In this document: positions 23,948-32,717 of the stretch, in pieces | How the letters are laid out: each line of letters opens with the position of its first letter | How positions within the stretch are numbered: position 1 is the stretch's first letter | Source of the DNA: Sulfuritalea sp. | GTDB taxonomy: Bacteria; Pseudomonadota; Gammaproteobacteria; Burkholderiales; Rhodocyclaceae | Direction of reading: 5' to 3' | Assembly: GCA_016710465.1 (NCBI GenBank) | Contig: JADJVS010000014.1 | Span: forward strand, 1,488,001 to 1,552,000 | DNA length: 64,000 nt | Translations under genes and position numbers: made by a program | The notes under the pieces: generated by a model | Seen by the model: only the letters and a program-made list of their open reading frames with translations | Databases searched by the model: none | Told to the model about the DNA's origin: nothing

Positions 23948-25257
23948 AGAAACCCATGCCTTCCACCCCTCGTGCGCCGGCGCCACAAGCGCAAGATGCT
24001 GTCGGCATCTCGGTGGAGCAATTGAACGCCGCCGTCGCGGCGACCGCCCTGCTGCTCGATTTCAACCAGCCGGCCGATGTCGCCCTGTCGGGATTCTTCC
24101 GTGCCCATCGCAGCGGCGCGCGCGACCGCGCCTTCATCGCCGAGACGGCGTATGCCGTGCTGCGCCGCAAGCGCCTGCTGGAGCGCCTCGCGGGGCCGCG
24201 CCCGACGCCGCGCCAACTGGTGTTGCTGTCGCTGTCGCGGGTGCGCGGCATGTCGCAACGCCAGCTCGACCCGGCCTTGCAGGAAGGCGAGGCGGAATGG
24301 CTGGCGGGCATCCGCCGCGGCGCGGAGCCGGATTTGACGGCGGCCGAGCAGGCGGACCTGCCCGACTGGCTGGTCGAGCGCTTGCTGTCGCGGATGACGC
24401 CGCAGGCCCTGCAGGCGATGGCGCGGGCCTTGAACACGCCGGCGCCGCTCGATCTGCGGGTCAATTCGCTGAAGGCCGAGCGCGGCGCGGTGGCGGCGCG
24501 GCTGGCCGCCGACGGCATCGTCGCGGAACCCTGCGCCTTCGCGCCGCTGGGCCTGCGCCTGAAGGGCAAGCCGGCGCTGCAGAAGCACCCGGCCTTTCTC
24601 GACGGCAGCTTCGAGGTGCAGGACGAGGGCTCGCAGTTGCTTGGCTACCTGCTGGCGCCGCGACGCGGCGAGATGGTGGTCGATTTCTGTGCCGGGGCCG
24701 GCGGCAAGACCCTGGCACTGGGCGCGATGATGCGTTCGACCGGGCGCCTGTACGCACTGGATGTTTCCGACAAGCGCCTGGCCAAGCTCAAGCCGCGCGC
24801 GGCGCGCGCCGGGCTGTCGAACGTGCATCCGATCCGCATCGCCGGCGAAAACGACATCCGCGTCAAGCGCCTGGCCGGCAAGGCCGATCGCGTGCTGGTG
24901 GACGCGCCGTGCTCGGGGCTGGGCACGCTGCGCCGCAATCCCGACCTGAAATGGCGCCAGTCGCCGCAAAGCGTGGCCGAGCTCAGCCTCAAGCAGGCGG
25001 CGATCCTGGCCGCGGCGGCGAAGCTGGTGCGGCCGGGCGGCCGCCTGGTATATGCCACCTGCAGCATCCTCGCCGAGGAGAACGAGGCCATCGTCGACGC
25101 CTTCCTCGCCGCCCATCCTGGGTTCCGCCGCCTGTCGGCGCGCGAGCTGCTGTCGGCCCAGGGCATCGCCGTCGACTGCGGCGAGGACATGTGCCTGGCG
25201 CCGCAGCTCCATGGTACCGACGGCTTCTATGCCGCCGTGCTGGAGCGGGAAAAGTGA
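23944..25257 (+). CDS. RsmB-like RNA (cytosine-5) methyltransferase
   Basis: A 437-residue NOL1/NOP2/Sun-family enzyme. An N-terminal NusB-like helical domain (about residues 20-140) precedes the Rossmann methyltransferase with VVDFCAGAGGKTLALGA, the DAPCSGLGT motif (Cys323) and the catalytic YATCS (Cys373). The domain plan matches RsmB, which makes m5C967 in 16S rRNA. The gene sits in an operon-like run between the DUF3108 and PLD-like genes with overlapping starts and stops; the target RNA is inferred. Confidence 0.88.
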   Translation: MKKPMPSTPRAPAPQAQDAVGISVEQLNAAVAATALLLDFNQPADVALSGFFRAHRSGARDRAFIAETAYAVLRRKRLLERLAGPRPTPRQLVLLSLSRVRGMSQRQLDPALQEGEAEWLAGIRRGAEPDLTAAEQADLPDWLVERLLSRMTPQALQAMARALNTPAPLDLRVNSLKAERGAVAARLAADGIVAEPCAFAPLGLRLKGKPALQKHPAFLDGSFEVQDEGSQLLGYLLAPRRGEMVVDFCAGAGGKTLALGAMMRSTGRLYALDVSDKRLAKLKPRAARAGLSNVHPIRIAGENDIRVKRLAGKADRVLVDAPCSGLGTLRRNPDLKWRQSPQSVAELSLKQAAILAAAAKLVRPGGRLVYATCSILAEENEAIVDAFLAAHPGFRRLSARELLSAQGIAVDCGEDMCLAPQLHGTDGFYAAVLEREK

Positions 25258-25808
25258 AACGGTTTGTCGTCGCGCTGTTCTGCGCCTGCGCAACAGTCGG
25301 CGCTGGCGCCACGGCGATTCCAGCGACCGGCAGTGTTCAGGTTCTATTCACGCCCTGGGACGACGCCGAGGGCGCGATCGTGCGCACGCTCGGCGAGGCG
25401 CGGCACAGCGTCCATGTCCAGGCCTACCTGCTGACCAGTCGCTCGATCGCCCGCGCCCTGCTGCAGGCGCGCCAGCGCGGCGTCCGGGTCGAGGTGCTGG
25501 CCGACCGCGAGATGCTGCAGAAAGGCGACAACTCGCAACTGCCGGCGCTGGCCGCCGAAGGCATTCCGGTCTGGCTGGAAACGCGCTACGCCGCGGCACA
25601 CAACAAGGTGATCCTGATCGACGCCGGGGAGGCGCAGGGCATCGTCATCACCGGCAGCTACAATTTCACCTGGTCGGCGCAGGCGCGCAATGCCGAGAAC
25701 CTGCTGATCCTCTCCGGCAACCCGGCGTTGACGCGGCGCTATCTTGACAACTGGAAACGGCACCGCGACGAGGCGGAGAAATACCAGGGAGCTGGCAATG
25801 AACGGTAG
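25254..25808 (+). CDS. Exported phospholipase D-like nuclease (single HKD)
   Basis: A 184-residue protein with a signal peptide (MKRFVVALFCACATVGAGATA) and one HKD motif, H116-N-K118 with Asp123, followed by GSYNFTWSAQARNAEN. The size and the single motif match the Nuc endonuclease class, which acts as a dimer. It begins with GTG overlapping the previous stop. Notably the end of the signal peptide is encoded by a copy of the dispersed repeat (25291-25320). Confidence 0.85.
   Translation: MKRFVVALFCACATVGAGATAIPATGSVQVLFTPWDDAEGAIVRTLGEARHSVHVQAYLLTSRSIARALLQARQRGVRVEVLADREMLQKGDNSQLPALAAEGIPVWLETRYAAAHNKVILIDAGEAQGIVITGSYNFTWSAQARNAENLLILSGNPALTRRYLDNWKRHRDEAEKYQGAGNER
25291..25320 (+). repeat. 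Dispersed repeat inside the PLD-like gene
   Basis: CAACAGTCGGCGCTGGCGCC then ACGGCGATTC, 26 of 30 positions matching the family; read in frame as TVGAGATAIP at the signal-peptide end. Confidence 0.65.
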
Positions 25809-27072
25809 TGACTTCAGCAGCGTCTGGCAGGCCGTGCTGTCCGACCTGCGGCAGCCGGACCTGGTCTGGCAACTTGCCGCGCTGGCAGCCTGCCTGCTGC
25901 TGGCCAAGCTCGGCGAACGCCTGCTGCGCGGGCGGCAACTGCCGGTGGCCGGGCGTTGGGAGATCGACCGGGGCTGGCTGAACCGCATCGCTTTCCCGCT
26001 GCTGGCGCTGCTGCTGGTCTGGCTGGCGCGCGGCCTGCTTCACTCCCACATCCACGTCAACCTGTTTACCCTGGCGCTGCCGCTGCTGGCCTCGCTCGCC
26101 GTGATCCGCCTGGTGTTCTATGTGCTCCGCTTCAGCTTGCTCGGCGCCACCTGGCTGGCACAGTTCGAGCGCGTGTTTTCGCTGCTGGTGTGGGGCGTCG
26201 TCGCGCTGCACATCACCGGGCTGCTGCCGGAGTTGATCGATCTCCTGGAGTCGGTGAAGTTTTCCGCCGGCAAGCAGAAGCTGACCTTGTGGACCGTGCT
26301 GCAGGGCATCGTCGCCCTGCTCGTCACGGTGCTGGGCGCGCTCTGGCTGGCCGGCATGATCGAGGCGCGCCTGAATGCCGCCGTTGGACTGGACGGCAAC
26401 CTGCGCGCCGTGCTGGCGCGGCTGTCGAAGGCCTTGCTGATCCTGCTCGGCATCCTGGTCGGCCTGCCGATGGTCGGCATCGACCTCACCACGCTGTCCG
26501 TTTTCGGCGGCGCGCTGGGCGTCGGCCTGGGCATGGGCCTGCAAAAGATCGCCAGCAACTATGTCTCCGGCTTCATCATCCTGCTCGACAACTCGATCCG
26601 CCTGGGCAACGTGATTTCGGTCGGCAACGATCGCGGCGAGGTGACCCGCATCACCACGCGCTACACGGTGCTGAAAGACGTCACCGGCGTCGAATCCTTG
26701 GTGCCCAACGAGCTGCTGGTCGGCTCGGTGGTGAGGAACGAGTCCTACAGCAATCCGCGGGTGCGGCTGATGCTGCCGGTGCAGATCGGCTACGGCAGCG
26801 ATCTGGAACAGGCCATGGCGATCCTGGTCGCGGCCGCCGTGGCGCAGCCGCGTGTGCTCCCCGATCCGGCGCCGATGGCGCTGGTCGCGGGCTTCGCCGA
26901 TTCCGGCATCAACCTCGAAGTGGCCTTCTGGGTGGCCGATCCGGAGAATGGCGCCGGCCCCCTGCGTTCCGCCATCAACCTCGCGATCTGGCACGGCTTC
27001 AAGCAGGCCGGCATCGAGATTCCCTTCCCGCAGCGTGAAGTGCGCGTCCTGAAAGACACCGGCCATGAGTGA
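25798..27072 (+). CDS. MscS-family mechanosensitive channel
   Basis: A 424-residue membrane protein: about five N-terminal hydrophobic segments, the pore-lining helix region with LSVFGGALGVGLGMGLQKIASNYVSGFIILLDNSI, and the cytoplasmic beta domain (LGNVISVGNDRGEVTRITTRYTVLK). MscS channels open under membrane tension to release solutes. The ATG at 25798 has a GGGAG site and overlaps the PLD gene end; an upstream in-frame ATG lies inside that gene. Confidence 0.9.
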   Translation: MNGSDFSSVWQAVLSDLRQPDLVWQLAALAACLLLAKLGERLLRGRQLPVAGRWEIDRGWLNRIAFPLLALLLVWLARGLLHSHIHVNLFTLALPLLASLAVIRLVFYVLRFSLLGATWLAQFERVFSLLVWGVVALHITGLLPELIDLLESVKFSAGKQKLTLWTVLQGIVALLVTVLGALWLAGMIEARLNAAVGLDGNLRAVLARLSKALLILLGILVGLPMVGIDLTTLSVFGGALGVGLGMGLQKIASNYVSGFIILLDNSIRLGNVISVGNDRGEVTRITTRYTVLKDVTGVESLVPNELLVGSVVRNESYSNPRVRLMLPVQIGYGSDLEQAMAILVAAAVAQPRVLPDPAPMALVAGFADSGINLEVAFWVADPENGAGPLRSAINLAIWHGFKQAGIEIPFPQREVRVLKDTGHE

Positions 27073-27802
27073 GACCCGACTGATCCACGGCTTCCACGCC
27101 GTCACCGCCAAGCTGCGCCACGCCGCTGACGACATCCGCGAAATCACCGTCGCCGAGGGTCGCCAGGACGGGCGCATGCGCGAGCTGCTGAAGCAGGCCG
27201 AGCTTCGCGGCGTGCGCGTGATCGCCACCGATGCCAAACGCCTCGACGGCATGGCCGGCGGCAGCCAGCATCAGGGTGTGGTGGCGAAGGTGGCGGCGCA
27301 GGCCAGACACCTGACGCTGGACGACGTGCTCGACGGCCTGGCCGAACCGGCGTTGCTGCTGGTGCTGGACGGCGTCACCGATCCGCACAACCTCGGCGCC
27401 TGCCTGCGCGTGGCCGATGCCGCCGGCGCGCATGCCGTGGTTGCGCCCAAGGACCGCGCCTGCGGCCTCAATGCCACGGCGATCAAGGTGGCCAGCGGCG
27501 CCGCCGACAGCGTGCCCTACCTCGTCGTCACCAACCTCGCGCGCAGCCTGCGCGAAATGCAGGAAAGCGGCATCTGGGTCATCGGCGCCGATGGCGCGGC
27601 CGAGAAGGAGTTGTATGCCATCGACCAGAAGGGTTCATGCGCCTGGGTGCTTGGCGCCGAGGGCGACGGCATGCGTCGCCTGACCCGGGAAACCTGCGAC
27701 GAGCTGGCGCGGATCCCGATGCTGGGCAGCGTCGAAAGCCTCAATGTGTCGGTGTCTGCGGGCATCTGCCTGTTCGAGACCAGGCGTCAACGCAGCGTAT
27801 AA
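27065..27802 (+). CDS. rlmB: 23S rRNA 2'-O-ribose methyltransferase RlmB
   Basis: A 245-residue SpoU-class (SPOUT) enzyme methylating G2251 of 23S rRNA. An N-terminal L30e-like substrate domain (RLIHGFHAVTAKLRH) precedes the knotted domain with DGVTDPHNLGACLRVADAAGA, LGAEGDGMRRLTRETCD and SVESLNVSVSAGICLFE. It overlaps the mscS end by 8 bp. Confidence 0.92.
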   Translation: MSETRLIHGFHAVTAKLRHAADDIREITVAEGRQDGRMRELLKQAELRGVRVIATDAKRLDGMAGGSQHQGVVAKVAAQARHLTLDDVLDGLAEPALLLVLDGVTDPHNLGACLRVADAAGAHAVVAPKDRACGLNATAIKVASGAADSVPYLVVTNLARSLREMQESGIWVIGADGAAEKELYAIDQKGSCAWVLGAEGDGMRRLTRETCDELARIPMLGSVESLNVSVSAGICLFETRRQRSV

Positions 27803-27868
27803 GCCACAAAAGTCATGCGGGTATAGAATGCCGCCTTTGCCGCCCGCGGCCGTCATCGAAAGCTCATC

Positions 27869-28312
27869 TTGGAACGCAGAGGAATGCCCCGGCACCCCGC
27901 GACTGAATTCTCGCTTCGGGTCGGCGTGTCGTCGATCGACCGCGAGCATCTGGACCTGGTGGCCCACCTCGATCGGCTTCATGCCAATCTCGATGCGAAC
28001 CCGGGAACGGATGCGTTTTCGGAGGTTCTAAGTCGCCTGGGCCAGCAGATCAACGCGCATTTCGACAGCGAGGAAGCGATCCTCCGCGACTGCGGCATGC
28101 CCGCGCAGACCGTGCTCGACCATATACGGGCACATACCGAAATCCTCGATCAATATGCCCGGCTCAACCTGGAGTTGATGCACGGCAAGGCGGTGTCGCG
28201 CGACGAGGCGCTCGTCATGATCCGCGAGTGGATCGTGGAGCATGTCCTGAACCACGACATGAAGATCGCCGAGTATGCGTCGGCGTTCGCGAGCAACCCA
28301 GACCCGGCCTGA
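27869..28312 (+). CDS. Hemerythrin-like O2-binding protein
   Basis: A 147-residue bacteriohemerythrin with a full set of candidate ligands: DREH, HFDSEEAIL, HIRAHTEIL and HVLNHDMKIAEY. Unlike the protein at 2742-3158 it retains the middle histidine pair. The start is a TTG at 27869; an ATG five codons later (27884) is possible but has a poorly spaced ribosome site. A TATAGAAT promoter-like element lies about 45 bp upstream. Likely role: O2 storage or delivery, or O2 sensing. Confidence 0.85.
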   Translation: MERRGMPRHPATEFSLRVGVSSIDREHLDLVAHLDRLHANLDANPGTDAFSEVLSRLGQQINAHFDSEEAILRDCGMPAQTVLDHIRAHTEILDQYARLNLELMHGKAVSRDEALVMIREWIVEHVLNHDMKIAEYASAFASNPDPA

Positions 28313-28316
28313 ACGA

Positions 28317-28335
28317 CGCCGGGTTTCCCCCGGCG
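28317..28335. terminator. Hairpin between convergent genes
   Basis: CGCCGGG, loop TTTCC, CCCGGCG: a 7-bp GC-rich stem between the hemerythrin and dehydrogenase stops. No T-run on either side, so termination is a guess. Confidence 0.3.
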
Positions 28336-28350
28336 GCGGCGTTGCCCGCT

Positions 28351-29886
28351 TCAGCTTTCTTCCGTCAGCAGGGATACGCCGAGCAAGGCGCGGCGGCGCA
28401 GCCAGGGGCTGGGCCGGTAGCGCGGATCGCCCAGGCAATCCTGCATGGTTTCGAGCACCTGCAGCACATTGCGCGCTCCGAGGGCGTCGCCGAAGGCCAG
28501 CGGGCCCTTGGGGTAGCCCAAGCCGAGGGTTACCGCGCGGTCGATGTCGGCGGCGCCGGCGACACGCTGCTGGGCAATGTCGCAACCGATGTTGACAATG
28601 CAGGCGACGATGCGCTGGGCGACGAAGCCGGCGCTGTCGCGAATCATGCTCACCGCGCTGCCGTCGGCGGCGAACAGGGCATGGGCCGCGTCGCGCATCG
28701 CCGCCGTGGTCAGCGGCGTGGTCATCAGTGTGCGCCGCCGGCCGCCGCCGGCGTGGATACCGAATAGGCAATCGATGGCCACCGTGCGCAGCGGATCGAG
28801 ACCCTGCTCGACGCAGGCCGTGGTGGCATCGCCGCCCAACGGCGTGACGATGCAAAGCGCGTCATCGCTCGGCAGGTAGTCGGTTTCCACCTCGACGCCG
28901 GCCTTGGCGGCGATCTCGCGCAACACGTCGGCCCATTCCGGATGGGTCTGGCCGACCCAGACGCGGGCCGGCAGCGTGGTCGGCACAGGGGTGTCGGGCG
29001 GAGTCGCCGCGTCCTTGGCGTAGTTATAGAAGCCGCGGCCGGTCTTGCGACCGAGGAGGCCGCCGGCCAGCCGCTGCGCCGCCAGCGGCGAGGGCCGGTA
29101 GCGAGGCTCCTGGTAATACTGGTGGTAGATCGATTCCATCACCGGCTGCGAAACGTCGAGCCCGGTGAGGTCGAGCAACTCGAATGGCCCCATGCGGAAA
29201 CCGGCGACGTCGCGCATGATGCGGTCCACTTCGCGGAAATCCGCCACGCCTTCGCCCAGCACGCGCAGGGCTTCGGTGACAAAGCCGCGTCCGGCGTGGT
29301 TGACGATGAAGCCGGGGGTGTCTTTTGCGCGGACCGCCGTGTGGCCCATGCGCCGGCCGAGTTCCAGCAGCGCTTCGGACACCCAGGGCGCGGTGAGCAG
29401 GCCGTCGATGACCTCGACGATTTTCATCAGCGGCACGGGATTGAAGAAATGGAAGCCGCCGACGCGCTCGGGCCGTTTGCAGGTCGCGGCGATTGAGGTC
29501 ACCGAAAGCGAGGACGTATTGGTCGCCAGGATGCAGTCGGCGCCGATGATGTCCTCGAGCTGCTGGAACAGGGCCTTCTTGACCTCGATGTTTTCGACGA
29601 TGGCCTCGACGATCACCTTGGCCGAGGCGAGGTCTTCGAGCCGGGTGACGACTTCGAGCTTGGCGCCGGCGGCGGCCAGGGCCTCGGCGGAAATCTTGCC
29701 CTTCTCGGCGAGTTTGGCGAGCGTGCCGATCACGGTTTCGCGGGCATTGGCGGCGGCGCCGTGCAGGGCGTCGAACATCAGCACGCGAATGCCGGCCTGG
29801 GCGGCGATCTGGGCGATGCCCCGACCCATGGCGCCGGTGCCGACGATGCCGACGCAAAGATCCGGCGCCTGGATGGCGGACGGCAT
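28351..29886 (-). CDS. 3-hydroxyacyl-CoA dehydrogenase (two-domain, PaaH-like)
   Basis: A 511-residue NAD-dependent dehydrogenase that oxidises 3-hydroxyacyl-CoA. The N-terminal Rossmann motif is GIVGTGAMGRGIAQIAA; the catalytic region has ILATNTSSLSVT and GFHFFNPVPLMKIVEVI, and the 3HCDH C-terminal domain appears twice (DTPGFIVNHAGRGFVTEAL and DSAGFVAQRIVACIVNIG). This tandem layout is that of PaaH/FadB-C-like enzymes in aromatic or fatty-acid breakdown. The ATG at 29886 avoids overlap with bamD; a GTG at 29916 is possible. Confidence 0.88.
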   Translation of the reverse strand: MPSAIQAPDLCVGIVGTGAMGRGIAQIAAQAGIRVLMFDALHGAAANARETVIGTLAKLAEKGKISAEALAAAGAKLEVVTRLEDLASAKVIVEAIVENIEVKKALFQQLEDIIGADCILATNTSSLSVTSIAATCKRPERVGGFHFFNPVPLMKIVEVIDGLLTAPWVSEALLELGRRMGHTAVRAKDTPGFIVNHAGRGFVTEALRVLGEGVADFREVDRIMRDVAGFRMGPFELLDLTGLDVSQPVMESIYHQYYQEPRYRPSPLAAQRLAGGLLGRKTGRGFYNYAKDAATPPDTPVPTTLPARVWVGQTHPEWADVLREIAAKAGVEVETDYLPSDDALCIVTPLGGDATTACVEQGLDPLRTVAIDCLFGIHAGGGRRRTLMTTPLTTAAMRDAAHALFAADGSAVSMIRDSAGFVAQRIVACIVNIGCDIAQQRVAGAADIDRAVTLGLGYPKGPLAFGDALGARNVLQVLETMQDCLGDPRYRPSPWLRRRALLGVSLLTEES

Positions 29887-29900
29887 CGATTCGCCCCGGT

Positions 29901-30725
29901 TCACCAGAGCTTCCACCAGGGTTCGGCGCGGTTCAGGCCGCGCACGTAGTACTCGCTATTGGGAAAGTTCCTGCGCATCACGCGCTCGATGTCGTCGCGC
30001 AGGTCGTTCATGCCCAGCAGGTCGTAGGCCTTGACCATGATGAACAGGGCTTCCTCGTTGGCCGGTGCGTCGACGTAAGTCTTGACGGCGGTCTGCGCGC
30101 GATTGACGGCGGCAACGTAGGCGCCGCGCTTCATGTAGTAGCGGGCGACATGCACCTCGTGCGAGGCCAGGGCGTTGACCAGGTATTTCATGCGCGCCGT
30201 GGCGTCCGGCGTGTACTTGCTCTCTGGATATTTCGCCACCAGCACCTTGAAGGCGTCGAAGGAGTCGCGCGCCGCCTTCGGATCGCGCTCGGTGAGGTCC
30301 TGCAGGCTGACATAGCCCAGAAAGCCCAGGTCCTCGTTGAAATTGGCGAGGCCCTTCAGGTAGTACGCGTAGTCGACGTTGGGGTGATTGGGATGCAGGC
30401 GGATAAAGCGATCGCAGGCGGCGATGGCGGACGCCGGTTCGGCCTGGCGGTAGTAGGCATAGGCGACTTCGAGCTGGGCCTGCTGGGCATAGCGGCCATA
30501 GGGGTAGCGCGCTTCCAGCTTCTCGAAATACTTGATCGCCTTGTCGTAGCCGCCGTCGGCCATGGCTTCCTTGGCTTCGGCATACAGCCGGTTGGCGGAC
30601 CAGCCGGCGGTCTCGTCGCTCGCCTCCGGCAACAGCCCGCAGCCGCCGATCGACAGCGCGGCAATGACGGTGATCGCCGTCGCCGCCGGGACGAGCCGGC
30701 GCAGGAATGCCGCTAAACTGGACAT
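29901..30725 (-). CDS. bamD: Outer membrane assembly lipoprotein BamD
   Basis: A 274-residue lipoprotein of the BAM complex, which inserts beta-barrel proteins into the outer membrane. The signal peptide ends in a lipobox (SIGGC), and the mature part is a chain of TPR-like repeats (LYAEAKEAMADGGYDKAIKYFEKLEARYPYG and following). Length and motifs fit the family (formerly ComL). It is divergent from rluD, with overlapping start regions. Confidence 0.93.
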   Translation of the reverse strand: MSSLAAFLRRLVPAATAITVIAALSIGGCGLLPEASDETAGWSANRLYAEAKEAMADGGYDKAIKYFEKLEARYPYGRYAQQAQLEVAYAYYRQAEPASAIAACDRFIRLHPNHPNVDYAYYLKGLANFNEDLGFLGYVSLQDLTERDPKAARDSFDAFKVLVAKYPESKYTPDATARMKYLVNALASHEVHVARYYMKRGAYVAAVNRAQTAVKTYVDAPANEEALFIMVKAYDLLGMNDLRDDIERVMRRNFPNSEYYVRGLNRAEPWWKLW

Positions 30726-30726
30726 G

Positions 30727-31689
30727 ATGAAAACCTCGCTTGAAATTGCGGCCGATTATAGCCGAAGCCCCTGTCCCGCCGAGCCCGCCACGGTGCCGGC
30801 GGAGTGCGCCGGCTGGCGGCTCGACGCCGCGCTGGCGAGGCTGTTTCCCGAGCATTCGCGCAGCCGCCTGCAGTCCTGGCTGAAGGATGGCCTGATCCGC
30901 GTTGATGGCGCCGCGCTCCCCGCGAAATGCAAGGTGCATGGCGGCGAGCGGGTCGAGTTCGCCGTCGATCAGCCCGTGGCGGCGGGACCGACGGGTGCCG
31001 CCGAGGACATCCCGCTGGACGTGATCTACGAGGACGATCAGCTCATCGTCATCGACAAGCCCGCCGGGCTGGTGGTGCATCCGGGCAACGGCCAGCCGTC
31101 CGGCACGCTGCTCAATGCCCTGCTGCATCACGCGCCGGGGCTTGCGGAAATCCCGCGCGCCGGCATCGTGCATCGCCTGGACAAGGACACCAGCGGGCTG
31201 CTGGTGGTGGCCAAGACCCTGACCGCGCAGACCGACCTGGTGCGCCAGTTGCAGGCGCGCACGGTGAAGCGCCACTATCTGGCGCTGGCGCTGGGCATCG
31301 TCGCCGGAGACGGCACAGTGGACGCGCCGATGGGACGCCATGCCGTGCAGCGCACCAAAATGGCCGTGGTCAGGAGCGGCGGCAAGGAGGCGCGCACGCA
31401 TTACGCGGTGCGCGAGCGCTTCGCGAAATGCACGCTGCTCGAATGCCGGTTGGAGACCGGCCGCACCCACCAGATCCGCGTGCATCTCGCCTCGATCAAG
31501 CATCCGCTGGCCGGCGACCCGACCTATGGCCGGGCAAAGAGCGGCGATGCCCGCCTCGACGCCTTTCCCCGCCAGGCCCTGCATGCATGGCGCCTGGCGC
31601 TGCGCCATCCCGTGGGCGGCGCAGAGATGCACTGGGAGTCGCCATTGCCGGACGACTTTGCGCGACTGCTGGAGTCCCTGCGTGAGTGA
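30727..31689 (+). CDS. rluD: 23S rRNA pseudouridine synthase RluD
   Basis: A 320-residue enzyme with an N-terminal S4 domain (WRLDAALARLFPEHSRSRLQSWLKDGLIRV) and the catalytic HRLDKDTSGLLVVAK motif; C-terminal RTHQIRVHLASIKHPLAGDPTYG is also diagnostic. It forms pseudouridines in helix 69 of 23S rRNA. The ATG at 30727 is used here; ATG 30724 overlaps the bamD start codon on the other strand, and a start further in (GTG 30793) cannot be excluded. The stop overlaps the next gene. Confidence 0.92.
   Translation: MKTSLEIAADYSRSPCPAEPATVPAECAGWRLDAALARLFPEHSRSRLQSWLKDGLIRVDGAALPAKCKVHGGERVEFAVDQPVAAGPTGAAEDIPLDVIYEDDQLIVIDKPAGLVVHPGNGQPSGTLLNALLHHAPGLAEIPRAGIVHRLDKDTSGLLVVAKTLTAQTDLVRQLQARTVKRHYLALALGIVAGDGTVDAPMGRHAVQRTKMAVVRSGGKEARTHYAVRERFAKCTLLECRLETGRTHQIRVHLASIKHPLAGDPTYGRAKSGDARLDAFPRQALHAWRLALRHPVGGAEMHWESPLPDDFARLLESLRE
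30755..30760 (-). promoter_or_regulatory. -10 element of the bamD promoter
   Basis: A perfect TATAAT on the minus strand, 30 bp before the bamD ATG with a GAGG site between. It lies within the first codons of the rluD frame; the -35 region is weak. Confidence 0.5.
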
Positions 31690-32407
31690 GTTCATCGTTC
31701 CCGACTGGCCGGCGCCGCCCGGTGTTTGCGCGCTGTCGACGACCCGCGTCGGCGGTGTCAGCCGCGCGCCCTGGGCGGGATTCAATCTCGGCGACCACGT
31801 TGGTGACGATCCGGCGGCGGTAGGCGCCAACCGGCAGCGCTTGCGTCAGGCCCTGCCGGAAGAGCCGCGCTGGCTGAGCCAGGTGCACGGCACGCGCTGC
31901 GTCGATGCGGCTGAGACGAGCGGCGGCGAACAGGCCGATGCCAGTTTCACGCGGCAGCGCGGCGCGGTCTGCGCCGTCCTCACGGCGGATTGCCTGCCGC
32001 TGATTTTTTGCGACGATGACGCGACGGTGGTCGGCGCCGTCCATGCGGGCTGGCGCGGTCTGGCGGCCGGCGTGATCGAATCCACCGTGGCGGCGATGGG
32101 CGAGCCAGGTGAACGCCTGATGGCCTGGCTGGGACCGGCAATCGGCCCGCGGGCCTTCGAAGTCGGCAACGAGGTCCGCGAGGCCTTTGTCGCCACCGAT
32201 GCGGCGGCGGCCATGGCCTTCGTTGCGGCGCCCGGCGGCAAATGGCTGTGCGACATCTACCTGCTGGCGCGCCAGCGTCTGGCCGCGCTGGGAATTCGCC
32301 GTACCTCCGGCGCCGACTCTTGCACCGTGAGCGAGGCCGGGCGCTTCTTTTCCTACCGTCGCGATGGCGTCACCGGCCGCATGGCGACCCTGGTCTGGCT
32401 GGAATGA
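31682..32407 (+). CDS. Multi-copper polyphenol oxidase / purine nucleoside phosphorylase (YfiH family)
   Basis: A 241-residue protein with family signatures STTRVGGVSRAPWAGFNLG, LSQVHG, VLTADCLPLIF and VGAVHAGWRGLAAG, in which the Cys and His residues form the metal-binding active site. Family members (YfiH, LACC1) show laccase-like or purine nucleoside phosphorylase/deaminase activity. It starts with GTG overlapping rluD by 8 bp, the usual rluD-yfiH pairing. A dispersed repeat lies in antisense near the C-terminus. Confidence 0.9.
   Translation: MSEFIVPDWPAPPGVCALSTTRVGGVSRAPWAGFNLGDHVGDDPAAVGANRQRLRQALPEEPRWLSQVHGTRCVDAAETSGGEQADASFTRQRGAVCAVLTADCLPLIFCDDDATVVGAVHAGWRGLAAGVIESTVAAMGEPGERLMAWLGPAIGPRAFEVGNEVREAFVATDAAAAMAFVAAPGGKWLCDIYLLARQRLAALGIRRTSGADSCTVSEAGRFFSYRRDGVTGRMATLVWLE
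32291..32322 (-). repeat. Dispersed repeat inside the yfiH-family gene (antisense)
   Basis: On the minus strand CAAGAGTCGGCGCCGGAGG then TACGGCGAATTCC, 27 of 30 positions matching. The gene reads across it as IRRTSGADSC. Confidence 0.65.
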
Positions 32408-32413
32408 CGCAGG

Positions 32414-32638
32414 CTATCGCGGTGGCTTTTCCGCCGCCGCGTCGCTGGCGGCACTGGCGTCTGCGGCCTCCCTGGCCCGAGTTTGTCGCCGCCGCTGCGG
32501 CGCGCCGAAAAGCCAAAGCAGCAGGGACAGCGGCAGCAGTCCGTAACAGACGAAAGTGAGCACGCCGGCGGTAAGATTCGGCTCTGTCGCCGCCATCAGC
32601 ACGGTGACGTAAAGCCAGGCGATCGCGATCACGTACAT
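32414..32638 (-). CDS. Small conserved membrane protein
   Basis: A 74-residue protein starting MYVIAIAWLYVTVLMAATE, with two hydrophobic helices (residues 3-19 and 25-44) followed by an Arg/Ala-rich cytoplasmic tail. Similar short proteins occur next to PHA and yfiH genes in betaproteobacteria. It is convergent with the yfiH-family gene. Function unknown. Confidence 0.72.
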   Translation of the reverse strand: MYVIAIAWLYVTVLMAATEPNLTAGVLTFVCYGLLPLSLLLWLFGAPQRRRQTRAREAADASAASDAAAEKPPR

Positions 32639-32665
32639 GGCTTGATTTTACGGCGAGCCCCTTGC

Positions 32666-32694
32666 TTGACAGCGTTTATTGTGCAGTGCAAAAT
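32666..32694 (+). promoter_or_regulatory. phaC promoter with a TGCA palindrome
   Basis: A consensus -35 TTGACA (32666-32671), 17-bp spacer, and -10 CAAAAT (32689-32694). The spacer end and -10 contain TGCAGTGCA, a palindromic TGCA pair that could serve as a PhaR operator (PhaR proteins bind TGC/GCA-rich sites). The operator role is inference. Confidence 0.6.
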
Positions 32695-32717
32695 CACCCT
32701 CTCGCCAGGAGCCACGG

